Shown here piece after piece: positions 16,061 through 24,352 of a DNA stretch of 64,000 nt. The position numbers were made by a program, and so were the translations under genes. Position 1 is the stretch's first letter. The number at the start of each line of letters is the position of its first letter. The notes beneath the pieces are model-generated. The model was not told where the DNA came from. It saw nothing but the letters and a program-made list of their open reading frames with translations, and searched no databases. Origin of the DNA: Streptomyces vietnamensis (lineage in GTDB: Bacteria > Actinomycetota > Actinomycetes > Streptomycetales > Streptomycetaceae); assembly GCF_000830005.1 (NCBI RefSeq), contig NZ_CP010407.1:868001-932000 (forward strand), written 5' to 3'.

Positions 16061-16353
16061 ACGAGTGGCTGGTCGGAGCCGCCGTCGCCTTCGTCGTCCT
16101 CGCCGCGACCGTCGCGGTCCTCACCCGGGACCCGACGCGCCAGGCCGTCGTCCTCTCCGTCCTGGGCCTGGGCCTGGCGATCCTGTTCGCCGTGCTGCAG
16201 GCACCCGACGTGGCGCTGTCCCAGTTGGGCGTGGGCACCGCGCTCACCCCGCTGATGATCCTGCTGACCGTCCGCAAGGTCACCCGTCAGCCCACGCGCG
16301 CGAGCCGCGACGCCGACCGGCACGACGGTGCCGAGGGGCGGGAGCAGGGGTGA
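16057..16353 (+). CDS. DUF4040/MbhD-like antiporter subunit
   Basis: 98 residues with two to three membrane helices and the core LFAVLQAPDVALSQLGVGTAL, the DUF4040 (MbhD) signature with the conserved 'apDva.te..vG'. In standard Mrp antiporters this segment is part of the C-terminal end of the large MrpA; here it is a separate gene as in Mbh/Mbx complexes. GTG 16057 overlaps the previous stop and its own stop overlaps the next GTG. Confidence 0.83.
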   Translation: MNEWLVGAAVAFVVLAATVAVLTRDPTRQAVVLSVLGLGLAILFAVLQAPDVALSQLGVGTALTPLMILLTVRKVTRQPTRASRDADRHDGAEGREQG

Positions 16354-17102
16354 CAGCGCGCGCCCGGCTGGTCCTGTTCCTGGTCGCCGCCGTGGTGTTC
16401 GCCGGCTTCTTCACGGCCGCGTGCGCGCATCTGCCGCCGTTCGGGACACCGGACCATCCCTACGGCGACCGGGCGGTGGCGGCGGCCCTGGCCCGCCGCA
16501 CCGCGAACGTCGTCTCCGCGGTCAACTTCGACGTCCGCGCCTTCGACACGCTCGGTGAGGAGTCCATCCTCTTCGGCACCGTCCTCGGGGCGACCCTGCT
16601 GCTGCGCCGGGCCCATGACGAACGCCACCGCCGGGCGGAGGCGGAACGCGTCATGCCCACCACCCGGCTGTTCGGCACGCTGCTGCTGCCCATCGCCCTG
16701 GTCGTCGGCGTGTACGTCGTCGCGCACGGCCAGCTCAGTCCCGGCGGCGGCTTCCAGGGCGGCGTCGTCCTGGCCACCGCCCTGCACCTGGCGTACGTGG
16801 CCGCCGACTACCGCGCCCTGAAGAAGCTCCGGCCACTGGCCGTGCTGGACGTGGCGGACTCGCTCGCCGCCGCCTCCTACACCCTCATCGGCCTGGCCGG
16901 CCTGATCGCCGGGAGCGCGTTCCTCGAGAACGTACTGCCCCTCGGCACCTTCAACACCATGACGTCCGGCGGCACCGTTCCGGTGCTGAACGCCGCGGTC
17001 GGCGTCGAGGTCGCCTGCGGCCTGATCACCCTGCTCGCCCACTTCCTCAGCCAGGCCGTCGAACTCACCGACACCGACCGCCGAGAGAACGGAGACGGCT
17101 GA
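16350..17102 (+). CDS. mnhB: Antiporter subunit B with MbhE-like N-terminus
   Basis: 250 residues. The first ~100 residues resemble MbhE/the end of MrpA: one membrane helix, HLPPFGTPDHPYG, then VSAVNFDVRAFDTLGEESILF, the conserved 'vt.Vll.fRg.DTlgE' signature. Residues ~105-245 are the MnhB/MrpB domain: LFGTLLLPIALVVGVYVVAHGQLSPGGGFQGG with the typical GQlsPGGGFqaG, and further helices. So it is a fusion of two subunits that are separate in Mbh. GTG 16350 in GTGA overlap; its end touches the next ATG. Confidence 0.85.
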   Translation: MTARARLVLFLVAAVVFAGFFTAACAHLPPFGTPDHPYGDRAVAAALARRTANVVSAVNFDVRAFDTLGEESILFGTVLGATLLLRRAHDERHRRAEAERVMPTTRLFGTLLLPIALVVGVYVVAHGQLSPGGGFQGGVVLATALHLAYVAADYRALKKLRPLAVLDVADSLAAASYTLIGLAGLIAGSAFLENVLPLGTFNTMTSGGTVPVLNAAVGVEVACGLITLLAHFLSQAVELTDTDRRENGDG

Positions 17103-17449
17103 TGGGGACGTGGCCCTACCTCGCCGCCGGCTGGGTCCTGCTGGTCGCCCTGTACGGACTGGTCACCAGCCGCAACCTGATCCACGCCATCGGCTGCCTG
17201 GCGGTCGCCCAGTCCTCCACCTATCTCCTGCTGCTTGCCGTCGGCTACCGTCGCGGAGCGACCGCCCCCGTGTACTCCGACCTCACCCCCGGCACCCGTC
17301 CGGTCGTCGACCCCGTCGTGCAGGCACTGGCGCTGACCGATGTCGTCGTCGGCGCCACCGTCACCGCCCTGCTGCTCGCCCTCACCATCCAACTGCGCAA
17401 GCGCCACCGCACCGTCGACCCCCAGGCCCTCACGGGCCTGAAGGGCTGA
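17102..17449 (+). CDS. mnhC: Antiporter subunit C (MrpC/NuoK-like)
   Basis: 115 residues, three membrane helices (~5-22, 28-48, 76-98). YGLVTSRNLIHAIGCLAVAQS is the NuoK/MnhC pattern and VVDPVVQALALTDVVVGATVTALLLAL is the conserved third helix (normally DPlpqALvLTaIVigfa). ATG 17102 lies immediately after the subunit B stop. The family helps form the proton path next to the antiporter subunit. Confidence 0.87.
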   Translation: MGTWPYLAAGWVLLVALYGLVTSRNLIHAIGCLAVAQSSTYLLLLAVGYRRGATAPVYSDLTPGTRPVVDPVVQALALTDVVVGATVTALLLALTIQLRKRHRTVDPQALTGLKG

Positions 17450-17452
17450 CAC

Positions 17453-19276
17453 GTGACCGAGGCCGCCCTGCTGCCGCTCGCCGTCGCCATCCCCCTGCTC
17501 GGCGCCGCCCTGCTCGCCGTCGCCGGCCGGACGCTGCCCCGGACCGGCTGCGACATCCTGGCGACCGCGTCGGCGACGGCCGAGGTCGTCTGCCTGGCCC
17601 TGCTCTGGCCGCACAGCCGGCACCTCGCCACGGCGGACCTCGGCGGCTGGCCCGCCCGCCTGGGCATCGTGCTCGCCGCCGACCCGATCGGCGCGGGCCT
17701 GGCGCTCCTCGTCGCCGTCCTGGTGCTCGCGGTCGTCGTCTACTCCTGGCGGTACTTCGACGAACCCGCCGGGGAACACGCCGGAGCGTTCCCCGCCCTG
17801 ATCCTGCTCTTCGAGGCCGGCATGGCCGGCTTCGCCCTGACCGGCGACCTGTTCGACGCCTTCGTCTTCTTCGAGCTGATGGGCGCGGCCGCCTACGCCC
17901 TGACCGGATACCGGATCGAAGACCCCCGCCCCCTCCACGGCGCCCTCGCGTTCGGCATCGTCACCTCCTTCGCCGCCTACTGCTCCCTGTTCGGCATCGG
18001 CATGCTCTACGCCCGCACCGGCGAACTCAACCTCGCCCGCCTGGGGCTCCGTCTGTCCTCCCACCCCGCCGACGTGCTGACCGTCGTCGCGTTCGCCCTC
18101 ATCTGTACGGCCCTGCTGGTCAAAGCCGCGGCCGTACCGTTCCACTTCTGGCTGCCCGACGCCCACGCGGTGGCCCCCACCCCGGTGTGCATGCTGATGT
18201 CCGGCGTCATGGTCGAACTCGGCGTGTACGGCGTCGGGCGCGTGTACTGGACCGTCTTCTCCGGCCCGGGCGGCATCCCTCCCCATGCCTTCCGCACCGC
18301 CTTCACCGCCCTCGGCGTGCTGACCGCGCTGCTGGGCGCCCTGATGTGCTGGCAGCAGCGCCACCTCAAGCGGCTCCTCGCGTTCTCCACCGTCAGCCAC
18401 GTCGGCCTGTTCCTGATCGGCGTCGCCCTGCTCACCCCTTCGGGCGTCACCGGCACGGCGGTGTACGTCGCCGCGCACGGCTGCGTCAAAGCCGCGCTCT
18501 TCGCCCTCACCGGAGTGCTTCTGGACCGCTACGGCTCCGTCGACGAACACGGCCTGCACGGCAGGGCCCGCGAGCTGCGTCCGGTGGGTGTGCTGTTCCT
18601 GACCGGCGCCCTGGCGCTGGCCGGGCTGCCGCCGTTCGGCACCGGCCTCGGCAAAGCGCTCGGCGAGGACGCCGCCGGGCACTGGCAGCCCTGGCTGCTC
18701 CCCGCCGTGTTCGTCACCGCCTCCGCCGTCACCGGTGCCGCCGCGCTCCGCGCGGGCCTGCGCGTCTTCTTCGGCACGGGCCCCGTGCCCCACAGCCGTC
18801 CGGGCGAGGAGGAGACCACCGGCGAGGGCGAGGAACCCGAGATCCGCTCGCCGGAGCGCAGCCTGCCGCTCCCCATGACCGTCGTCCCGGCCGTCCTGCT
18901 CGCCCTGGCCGTGCTCATCGGCTGCCTGCCGGCCGTCGCCGCCGCCCTCGCCCGTGCGGCGTCCGTCTTCACCGACCCGGCCCGGTACGCCGCCGCGGTC
19001 CTCGCCGTGCCCGGCACGCCGCCGGCGGCCGCATCGACGCCGGCGGCCGGGTGGACCGTGGCGGGAGTGCTCCTCGGGCTGCTGTCCACCGTCCTCGCGG
19101 CCGCCCTGGCGACCGCCGCGGTCCACCACCGCGGTCCCTCGCTGTCCACGCGCCACTGGACCGTCCGCGCGGTACGGACGCTGCGCCGCCTGCACTCCGG
19201 ACACCTCGGCGACTACCTCGCCTGGCTCGCCCTCGGCCTCGTCACCCTGTGCGTCGCACTCGTCACCCAGATCTGA
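17453..19276 (+). CDS. mnhD: Antiporter subunit D (MrpD/MbhH; NuoM/N-like)
   Basis: 607 residues, about 14-16 membrane helices. Seen: FFELMGAAAYALTGY with the Glu of the TM5 antiporter motif, LLVKAAAVPFHFWLPDAHAVAPTPVCMLMSGVMVELGVYG with the TM7 Lys and discontinuous helix, and QQRHLKRLLAFSTVSHVGL with the TM8-9 charged residues. These are the ion-translocating features shared with complex I. It is the only large antiporter-like subunit of the module; no MrpA/NuoL gene is present. GTG 17453 lies three bases after the subunit C stop. A 193-base gap leads to the molybdenum enzyme. Confidence 0.9.
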   Translation: MTEAALLPLAVAIPLLGAALLAVAGRTLPRTGCDILATASATAEVVCLALLWPHSRHLATADLGGWPARLGIVLAADPIGAGLALLVAVLVLAVVVYSWRYFDEPAGEHAGAFPALILLFEAGMAGFALTGDLFDAFVFFELMGAAAYALTGYRIEDPRPLHGALAFGIVTSFAAYCSLFGIGMLYARTGELNLARLGLRLSSHPADVLTVVAFALICTALLVKAAAVPFHFWLPDAHAVAPTPVCMLMSGVMVELGVYGVGRVYWTVFSGPGGIPPHAFRTAFTALGVLTALLGALMCWQQRHLKRLLAFSTVSHVGLFLIGVALLTPSGVTGTAVYVAAHGCVKAALFALTGVLLDRYGSVDEHGLHGRARELRPVGVLFLTGALALAGLPPFGTGLGKALGEDAAGHWQPWLLPAVFVTASAVTGAAALRAGLRVFFGTGPVPHSRPGEEETTGEGEEPEIRSPERSLPLPMTVVPAVLLALAVLIGCLPAVAAALARAASVFTDPARYAAAVLAVPGTPPAAASTPAAGWTVAGVLLGLLSTVLAAALATAAVHHRGPSLSTRHWTVRAVRTLRRLHSGHLGDYLAWLALGLVTLCVALVTQI

Positions 19277-19469
19277 ACGAGCGTGCCGGGGCCGGCCGGG
19301 CAGGACGGAGGAGCCCGTCGGTCACCGGCCCGGGGTGTCGCGTGCATGGACCCGCCCCACGGGGGCATGCGCGAAACGGCGTCCCCTGAGGCCGCCGCCC
19401 GCTCCCTGTCCCTGCAACCGGGCGGCGGCAAGGCCGCGGACCCTGCTTCCGGCCGGTCGGGAGGTGACC

Positions 19470-21959
19470 GTGAGGACTTCGGTGGACCGCATCGCACAGC
19501 CCTGGGGCAGTCGCACCCCGTACGGACGGGATCGTCGCTGGCCCACCCGCCGGGACACGTGTCTCGCCGACGGTGTCCGGGAGGACGAGGTCGACCGCTG
19601 GGTGCAGACGGCCTCGCTCCTGCATTCCGACGGCGACGCCATGGACATCGCCGTGAAGGACGGAAGCATCGTCGGCGTGCGGGGCAGGACCGTCGACCGT
19701 GTCAACCGCGGCCGGCTCGGGCCCAAGGACGCCTTCGCGTGGCAGGCCAACAGTGCCGCCGACCGGCTCCGCCGGCCGTTGGTACGCCGGGACGGGCGCC
19801 TCGTCGAGACGGACTGGGACTCGGCGATGACCCTCGTCGCGGCCCGCTCGCGCACGCTGCTGGACGCGCACGGGTCCGGTTCGATCGGCTTCTACACCTC
19901 CGGGCAGTTGTTCCTGGAGGAGTACTACACGCTCGCGGTCCTGGCCCGGGCCGGCCTCGGCACCCCGCACCTCGACGGCAACACCCGGCTCTGCACCTCG
20001 ACCGCGGCCGAGGCGCTGAAGGAGTCGTTCGGGTGCGACGGCCAGCCGGGCAGTTTCGACGACATCGACCACGCCGACGTCATCGCCCTGTTCGGGCACA
20101 ATCTCGCCGAGTCCCAGCCGGTGCAGTGGATGCGCCTGCTCGACCGTCTGGAGGGCGCCGATCCGCCCCGGCTGGTGTGCGTCGACCCCCGGCCCACTCC
20201 GGTGGCCCGACGGGCGTCCGTGCACCTGGCCCCACGGGTCGGCACCAACGTGGCCCTGTTGAACGCCCTCCTGCACGAGATCGTCCGCGCCGGACATGTC
20301 GATCGCCCCTACGTCGAACGGCACACGGTCGGCTTCGACGAGCTGGAACGGGCCGTCGCGCCCTGCACTCCCGAGTGGGCCGCCGCCCTCTGCGACGTGC
20401 CGGCGTCCCGGATCCGGGAGGCGGCCGAGGTGCTCGGCACCGCGGACCGGCTGCTGTCCACGGTGCTGCAGGGCGTCTACCAGTCGCACCAGGCCACCGC
20501 CGCGGCCGTCCAGGTCAACAACCTGCACCTGGTCCGGGGCATGCTCGGCCGGCCCGGCGCGGGCGTGCTCCAGATGAACGGGCAGCCCACCGCCCAGAAC
20601 ACCCGTGAGTGCGGCGCCGACGGCGACCTGCCGGGGTTCCGCAACTGGGCGAACGAGGAGCACGTGGCCGAGCTGGCGAAGGTGTGGAACGTCGAGCCCG
20701 ACAGCATCCCGCACTACGCACCGCCGACCCACGCCCTGCAGATGTTCCGGTATGCCGAGCAGGGCTCCCTCCGCATGCTGTGGATCAGCGGCACCAACCC
20801 GGCCGTCTCCCTCCCCGAGCTCTCCCGCGTGCGCGACGTCCTCACCCGCGAGGGGCTGTTCGTCGTCGTCCAGGACTTGTTCCGCACCGAAACCGCCCAG
20901 CTCGCCGACGTCGTCCTGCCGGCCGCGACCTGGGGAGAGAAGACCGGCACCTTCACCAACGCCGATCGCACCGTGCACCTCTCCGAGCGGGCCGTCGAGC
21001 CGCCCGGGGACGCACGGCCGGACCTCGACGTCTTCCTCGATTACGCCCGCCGCATGGACTTCCGTGACAAGGACGGCGGGCCGCTCGTCACCTGGCACGA
21101 CCCGGAATCCGCCTTCGAGGCGTGGAAGCGGTGCAGTGCCGGCCGCCCGTGCGACTACACCGGCCTGTCGTACGACCGGCTGCGCGGCGGCAGCGGCGTG
21201 CAGTGGCCGTGCACCGACGCGGCCCCGGACGGGACGCCGCGCCTGTACGCCGACGGCGTCTCCTGGGCCCACCCCGACACCTGCGAGTCGTACGGCAAGG
21301 ACCTCGTCACCGGCTCACCGGCGCCGGCCGCCGAATACCGGCACCTGAATCCTGACGGCAAGGCGGTGATCCGGGCGGCGGAGTACCTGCCGCCGCACGA
21401 GGACTCCGGGGCGGAGCTGCCCTTCCAGCTGACGACCGGCCGCACCCTCTACCACTTCCACACCCGCACCAAGACGGGCCGCACTCCCCAGCTGGACGCT
21501 GCGGCGCCCGAGGTGTGGGTGGAGATCTCCGTCGCCGACGCCACCGAGCTCGGCCTCCACGAGGGGGACCTCGTCGAGGTCGGAAGCCCCCGCGGCTCGC
21601 TCCAAGGGCGCCTGCGCGTCACGGAGATCCGGCGCGGTCTGCTGTTCGTGCCCTTCCACTACGGCTACTGGGACACCCCCGGCGGCTCGGGTCCCTCCGA
21701 CGGGTCACCCGGGCGGGCGGCCAACGAGGCCACGGTCACCGACTGGGACCCCGTCTCCAAGCAGCCGCTGTTCAAGACGGCCGCCGCGCGCCTCACACTC
21801 CTGGCGCGCGGTGACGGAAAGCCCTCTCCCGCCCCCACCACCACGGCCTCCGCCCCGGCCCGCCCGGGCACGGTTCCGGCGACCGCGGGCGGCCGGACGG
21901 CATGGGTCGAGGAGTCGTTCGAGGCCGAGGAGCCCCACGAAGCGGAGACGGGACCGTGA
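19470..21959 (+). CDS. Molybdopterin oxidoreductase lacking the 4Fe-4S cysteines
   Basis: 829 residues with the DMSO-reductase/assimilatory nitrate reductase fold and C-terminal molydopterin dinucleotide-binding domain (~680-790). Seen: DRWVQTASLLHSDGDAMDIA, where the cluster pattern CxxCxxxC is S49-H52-D56, and VNRGRLGPKD, where the fourth Cys is G84. Hence none of the four cluster ligands remains. The Lys of that motif (K86) and the probable Mo ligand Cys175 (TRLCTSTA) remain, as do QVNNLHLVRGMLGRPGAG, NGQPTAQNTRECGADGDLPG and GEKTGTFTNADRT of nitrate-reductase relatives. Start GTG 19470 with GGGAGG five bases upstream. The C-terminal ~45 residues are Ala/Pro/Thr rich. Substrate and electron partner are unknown. 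Confidence 0.85.
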   Translation: MRTSVDRIAQPWGSRTPYGRDRRWPTRRDTCLADGVREDEVDRWVQTASLLHSDGDAMDIAVKDGSIVGVRGRTVDRVNRGRLGPKDAFAWQANSAADRLRRPLVRRDGRLVETDWDSAMTLVAARSRTLLDAHGSGSIGFYTSGQLFLEEYYTLAVLARAGLGTPHLDGNTRLCTSTAAEALKESFGCDGQPGSFDDIDHADVIALFGHNLAESQPVQWMRLLDRLEGADPPRLVCVDPRPTPVARRASVHLAPRVGTNVALLNALLHEIVRAGHVDRPYVERHTVGFDELERAVAPCTPEWAAALCDVPASRIREAAEVLGTADRLLSTVLQGVYQSHQATAAAVQVNNLHLVRGMLGRPGAGVLQMNGQPTAQNTRECGADGDLPGFRNWANEEHVAELAKVWNVEPDSIPHYAPPTHALQMFRYAEQGSLRMLWISGTNPAVSLPELSRVRDVLTREGLFVVVQDLFRTETAQLADVVLPAATWGEKTGTFTNADRTVHLSERAVEPPGDARPDLDVFLDYARRMDFRDKDGGPLVTWHDPESAFEAWKRCSAGRPCDYTGLSYDRLRGGSGVQWPCTDAAPDGTPRLYADGVSWAHPDTCESYGKDLVTGSPAPAAEYRHLNPDGKAVIRAAEYLPPHEDSGAELPFQLTTGRTLYHFHTRTKTGRTPQLDAAAPEVWVEISVADATELGLHEGDLVEVGSPRGSLQGRLRVTEIRRGLLFVPFHYGYWDTPGGSGPSDGSPGRAANEATVTDWDPVSKQPLFKTAAARLTLLARGDGKPSPAPTTTASAPARPGTVPATAGGRTAWVEESFEAEEPHEAETGP

Positions 21960-22474
21960 GCGGGCTCGCGGCGGTCCTCGACGCCCTGCGCAGGGACGAG
22001 CGCCGGCTGACCACGGAGCTCCTCGCGCTGGCCGGGCGCCACCGGCAGGAGCACGAGATCCACCACGTCGCCACGGACCTCGCGCGCTGGTCGGCCGAGC
22101 ACGACCGTCTCCTGAGGGAGACCCTGCACCACTACGGCCCCGCGGACACCGCACCGCCCTCGTCCGACCCCCCGGACACCGCACCGCCCCCGGCCGGCCC
22201 TCGGGAGACCGGAGCGCCTCCGGCCGGCCCTCGGGAGGCCGGACCCATGACGGACGACGCTCCTCCCGACCTCTTGGAGGACTTGCGGGCGCTGCACCTG
22301 GCCGTGGCCGGCAACTGCGTGTACTGGCAGATGCTGGCCCAGGCCGCCGCAGCCACCCGGGACTCCCGCCTCACCGAGCTCGTCGAACACTGCGAGCCGC
22401 AGGCGCAGCGCCAGCTCCGCTGGACCGAGAGCATGATCAAGAGCTTGGCGGCACAGCTCCTGACGGCTTCCTGA
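21956..22474 (+). CDS. His-rich helical protein linked to the molybdenum enzyme
   Basis: 172 residues, not assigned to a named family. Residues 1-62 are helical and rich in His/Glu (RHRQEHEIHHVATDLARWS, then AEHDRLLRETLHHYG). Residues ~63-98 are a Pro/Asp linker with two kinds of internal repeat (DTAPP x2; GPRE.GAPPAGPRE). Residues ~103-172 are again helical (VAGNCVYWQMLAQAAAAT, then HCEPQAQRQLRWTES). The two helical halves could make a bundle with metal ligands, as in ferritin- or hemerythrin-like proteins, but no known motif is complete. GTG 21956 lies in the stop of the molybdenum enzyme, so they are coupled. Function inferred only from this coupling. Confidence 0.7.
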   Translation: MSGLAAVLDALRRDERRLTTELLALAGRHRQEHEIHHVATDLARWSAEHDRLLRETLHHYGPADTAPPSSDPPDTAPPPAGPRETGAPPAGPREAGPMTDDAPPDLLEDLRALHLAVAGNCVYWQMLAQAAAATRDSRLTELVEHCEPQAQRQLRWTESMIKSLAAQLLTAS

Positions 22475-22642
22475 GCGCCTCACCGGCACCCTCCGCCCGG
22501 AACCGGGCACGGCATGACGGCCGACGCCGTCAACTCGGGCTCCACCGGTCGGCGTTCGGAGCACGAGCCGGAAAGCAGCCGGCGGACGGCGCCTCAGATC
22601 AGCCTCAAGACCGGACAACGACTTCCGGCTTCGCTCCGGCGG

Positions 22643-23014
22643 TCAACGGGGCCACCTCTGCTCGGCCGGGCCGAAGTCGAAGAGATCGGAAGAGCCCGTG
22701 ATTTCCAGCAGCCGCACCATCTGGTGACTGGGAGCGGCCAGGGTGATGCTCTTCCCCGATCCGAGCGCCATTTCCCTGGCCGCCAACAGCAGATTGAGAC
22801 CGGTCGAATCACAGAACGACGAATTCTGGAGGTCGACGATGATTTCAGTGCCACGCGGCGCGCGGGCGACACCGTCAAGGAGCAAGGACCGCAACTCGGC
22901 CGAGTGATCCAAGTCCAGGTCGCCGCTCACCCATACGACGAAAGAGTGCGGGACACGGCCTTCGGGTTCGACTTCGGATTCGGATTGCGCGGTCCGCTCC
23001 TCGTCAGATGTCAC
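22643..23014 (-). CDS. STAS-domain anti-sigma factor antagonist
   Basis: 123 residues. The STAS fold starts at HSFVVWVSGDLDLDHSAELR; the phosphorylation site is the Ser in NSSFCDSTGLNLLL, and the C-terminal helix is SHQMVRLLEITGSSDLF. Proteins of this type bind an anti-sigma kinase and free the sigma factor when unphosphorylated. GTG 23014 is chosen because of GGAGG just upstream, and it overlaps the stop of the preceding gene (GTGA), so both are in one operon. The partner kinase may be elsewhere; a HATPase protein is encoded at 33616 and a SpoIIE phosphatase at 31819. Confidence 0.87.
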   Translation of the reverse strand: MTSDEERTAQSESEVEPEGRVPHSFVVWVSGDLDLDHSAELRSLLLDGVARAPRGTEIIVDLQNSSFCDSTGLNLLLAAREMALGSGKSITLAAPSHQMVRLLEITGSSDLFDFGPAEQRWPR

Positions 23015-23583
23015 GACGCACCTCCTCCTCGTGGCGGCGACTTCCCTGTTTTCGAGGTCCCATGCGGGCCTTTTCCCGGCTCTCCGCCGGAGGACGGTGT
23101 CGGCTCGGACGATCCGACCCCCTCCTTGCGGTAGCGCGTATGGCGGCGCCCTGCCCACAGAGCAGCCTCCACCACCTGGCCGGAGGTGAGACGGGACTCC
23201 CGTTCCAGATCGGCGAGGCCTATGCCTCGGGGATGGCTGGTCCGTATGCGCACCAGGCGTTCCGCCCACAGTTCCGCCTCCACGAAGGGACGTGCCCGCA
23301 AAGTGGAGACCGCAGCCCTCAAGTGCGCATCGCTACAGGCCACCAGCGGCCGCCAACCGTCCTGCCAGCGGTCGCGAGGATCGAGATACGAGGAGTCCGG
23401 CGCGCGCCCGTGCCATGACGCCCTCTCCGCCACGTACTCCCCGCAGTAGTCGCAGTAGTCATCGACTCCACCCCCCTCGCGGGAGGGCACCGTTCCACGA
23501 GCCATGAGGCCGCCTCCAAAGGGAACACCGAAGGACTGGAACACCTGATCCACGACATTCTCATCAAAGTATACGTCGACCAT
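23011..23583 (-). CDS. Hypothetical protein with a Cys-pair motif, upstream of STAS gene
   Basis: 190 residues, family not recognised. It has one CxxC pair in DDYCDYCGEYVAERASWHGR (about residue 45), which could form half of a zinc site with the nearby His, then a helical segment (DAHLRAAVSTLRARPFVEAELWAERLVRI) and a second helix block ending EAALWAGRRH. The C-terminal 40 residues are Gly/Ser/Pro/Lys rich and likely disordered. Overlap of its stop with the STAS start indicates co-translation. It is divergent from the wHTH gene at 23653 across a 69-base gap. Confidence 0.65.
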   Translation of the reverse strand: MVDVYFDENVVDQVFQSFGVPFGGGLMARGTVPSREGGGVDDYCDYCGEYVAERASWHGRAPDSSYLDPRDRWQDGWRPLVACSDAHLRAAVSTLRARPFVEAELWAERLVRIRTSHPRGIGLADLERESRLTSGQVVEAALWAGRRHTRYRKEGVGSSEPTPSSGGEPGKGPHGTSKTGKSPPRGGGAS

Positions 23584-23652
23584 TACACGAAATCACCTTC
23601 GGGCATTTCTCGGGTCCCTGCTTCTTGTCATCCGGGGAGGCATAGTTGATAC

Positions 23653-23997
23653 ATGGGAGAAAATTCCGGCCACGGATCCGACTGGACGTTCCTGACGAAT
23701 CACGCCCGCGTCCTGCTGTCCATCGCCCGCGACCCCGGCGTGCGGCTCCGCGACGTGGCGGCCGTGTGCGGACTGACGGAACGCACCGTGCAGGCGATCG
23801 TCTCGGACCTCGAGGCTGCCGGATACCTCACGCGCAGCCGGGCGGAGGACGCGCGCCGGAACCGCTACACGATCGCTTCCGACTCCCCCTTCCGCCACCC
23901 CGCCGAAGCCGGCCATGAGATCGCCGGCCTCCTGCGGCTCCTCGCCGATCCCCAGGACGAGGCAGACCGCTCCGCTCCCCAGCAGGTGCAGAACTGA
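23653..23997 (+). CDS. Winged helix-turn-helix regulator
   Basis: 114 residues. Helix-turn-helix and wing are LLSIARDPGVRLRDVAAVCG, LTERTVQAIVSDLEAAGYL and TRSRAEDARRNRYTIA, i.e. the MarR/ArsR-like 'winged' pattern. The C-terminal ~35 residues (HEIAGLLRLLADPQDEAD) have no ligand-binding domain. Many Streptomyces carry this short form. ATG 23653; the closest ribosome-like site is GGGGAGG at 23634-23640, 12 bases upstream, which is long. Likely controls itself and the divergent operon. Confidence 0.75.
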   Translation: MGENSGHGSDWTFLTNHARVLLSIARDPGVRLRDVAAVCGLTERTVQAIVSDLEAAGYLTRSRAEDARRNRYTIASDSPFRHPAEAGHEIAGLLRLLADPQDEADRSAPQQVQN

Positions 23998-24067
23998 GCG
24001 CTCTCGACGAAGACGCCCGAGCAGTCGAGGGAGGGGTCGGCCACACCGACGTGTTGCCGACCGCCCG

Positions 24068-24352
24068 TCAGACGGTGAAGTGCACCCGGCCGAGCCGCAC
24101 CTTCCGGTGCATACCTTTGACCCACACGTAGACGAAGTCATGGACGACGCAAGGGCCTTGAAGGAGAACCGCTTGCGCTGCCCCGTGTCCTCGTGCGGTG
24201 CGGGACCGATGGCGACCGTTGCGCACGACCAGGCACCGCCCGTATTCGTCCGTCTCGGCAGCCGACTCGGCCATGTACGGGTCGACTTCCGCCTCCAGGG
24301 CGGCGGCCGGCATCCGGCGGGCGCCTTCACGGACGATCTCGTCGCTCAGGGA
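24068..24352 (-). pseudogene. IS256/Mutator-family transposase remnant
   Basis: On the minus strand, LSDEIVREGARRMPAAALEA followed by EVDPYMAESAAETDEYGRCLVVRNG is the N-terminal signature of IS256-family transposases. A neighbouring frame carries EDTGQRKRFSFKAL, matching the 'ETGERKRFSSAIL' block, and the first frame resumes with DFVYVWVKGMHRKVRLG, matching the start of the catalytic domain. About 250 residues, including the DDE residues, are gone. So it is a frameshifted and internally deleted remnant, not an active element. No terminal inverted repeats seen. Confidence 0.75.

Noticed and set aside
16877..19204. 775-codon minus-strand frame
   Set aside because: Antisense shadow of antiporter subunits B-D; composition is Gly/Glu/Arg rich with no domain.
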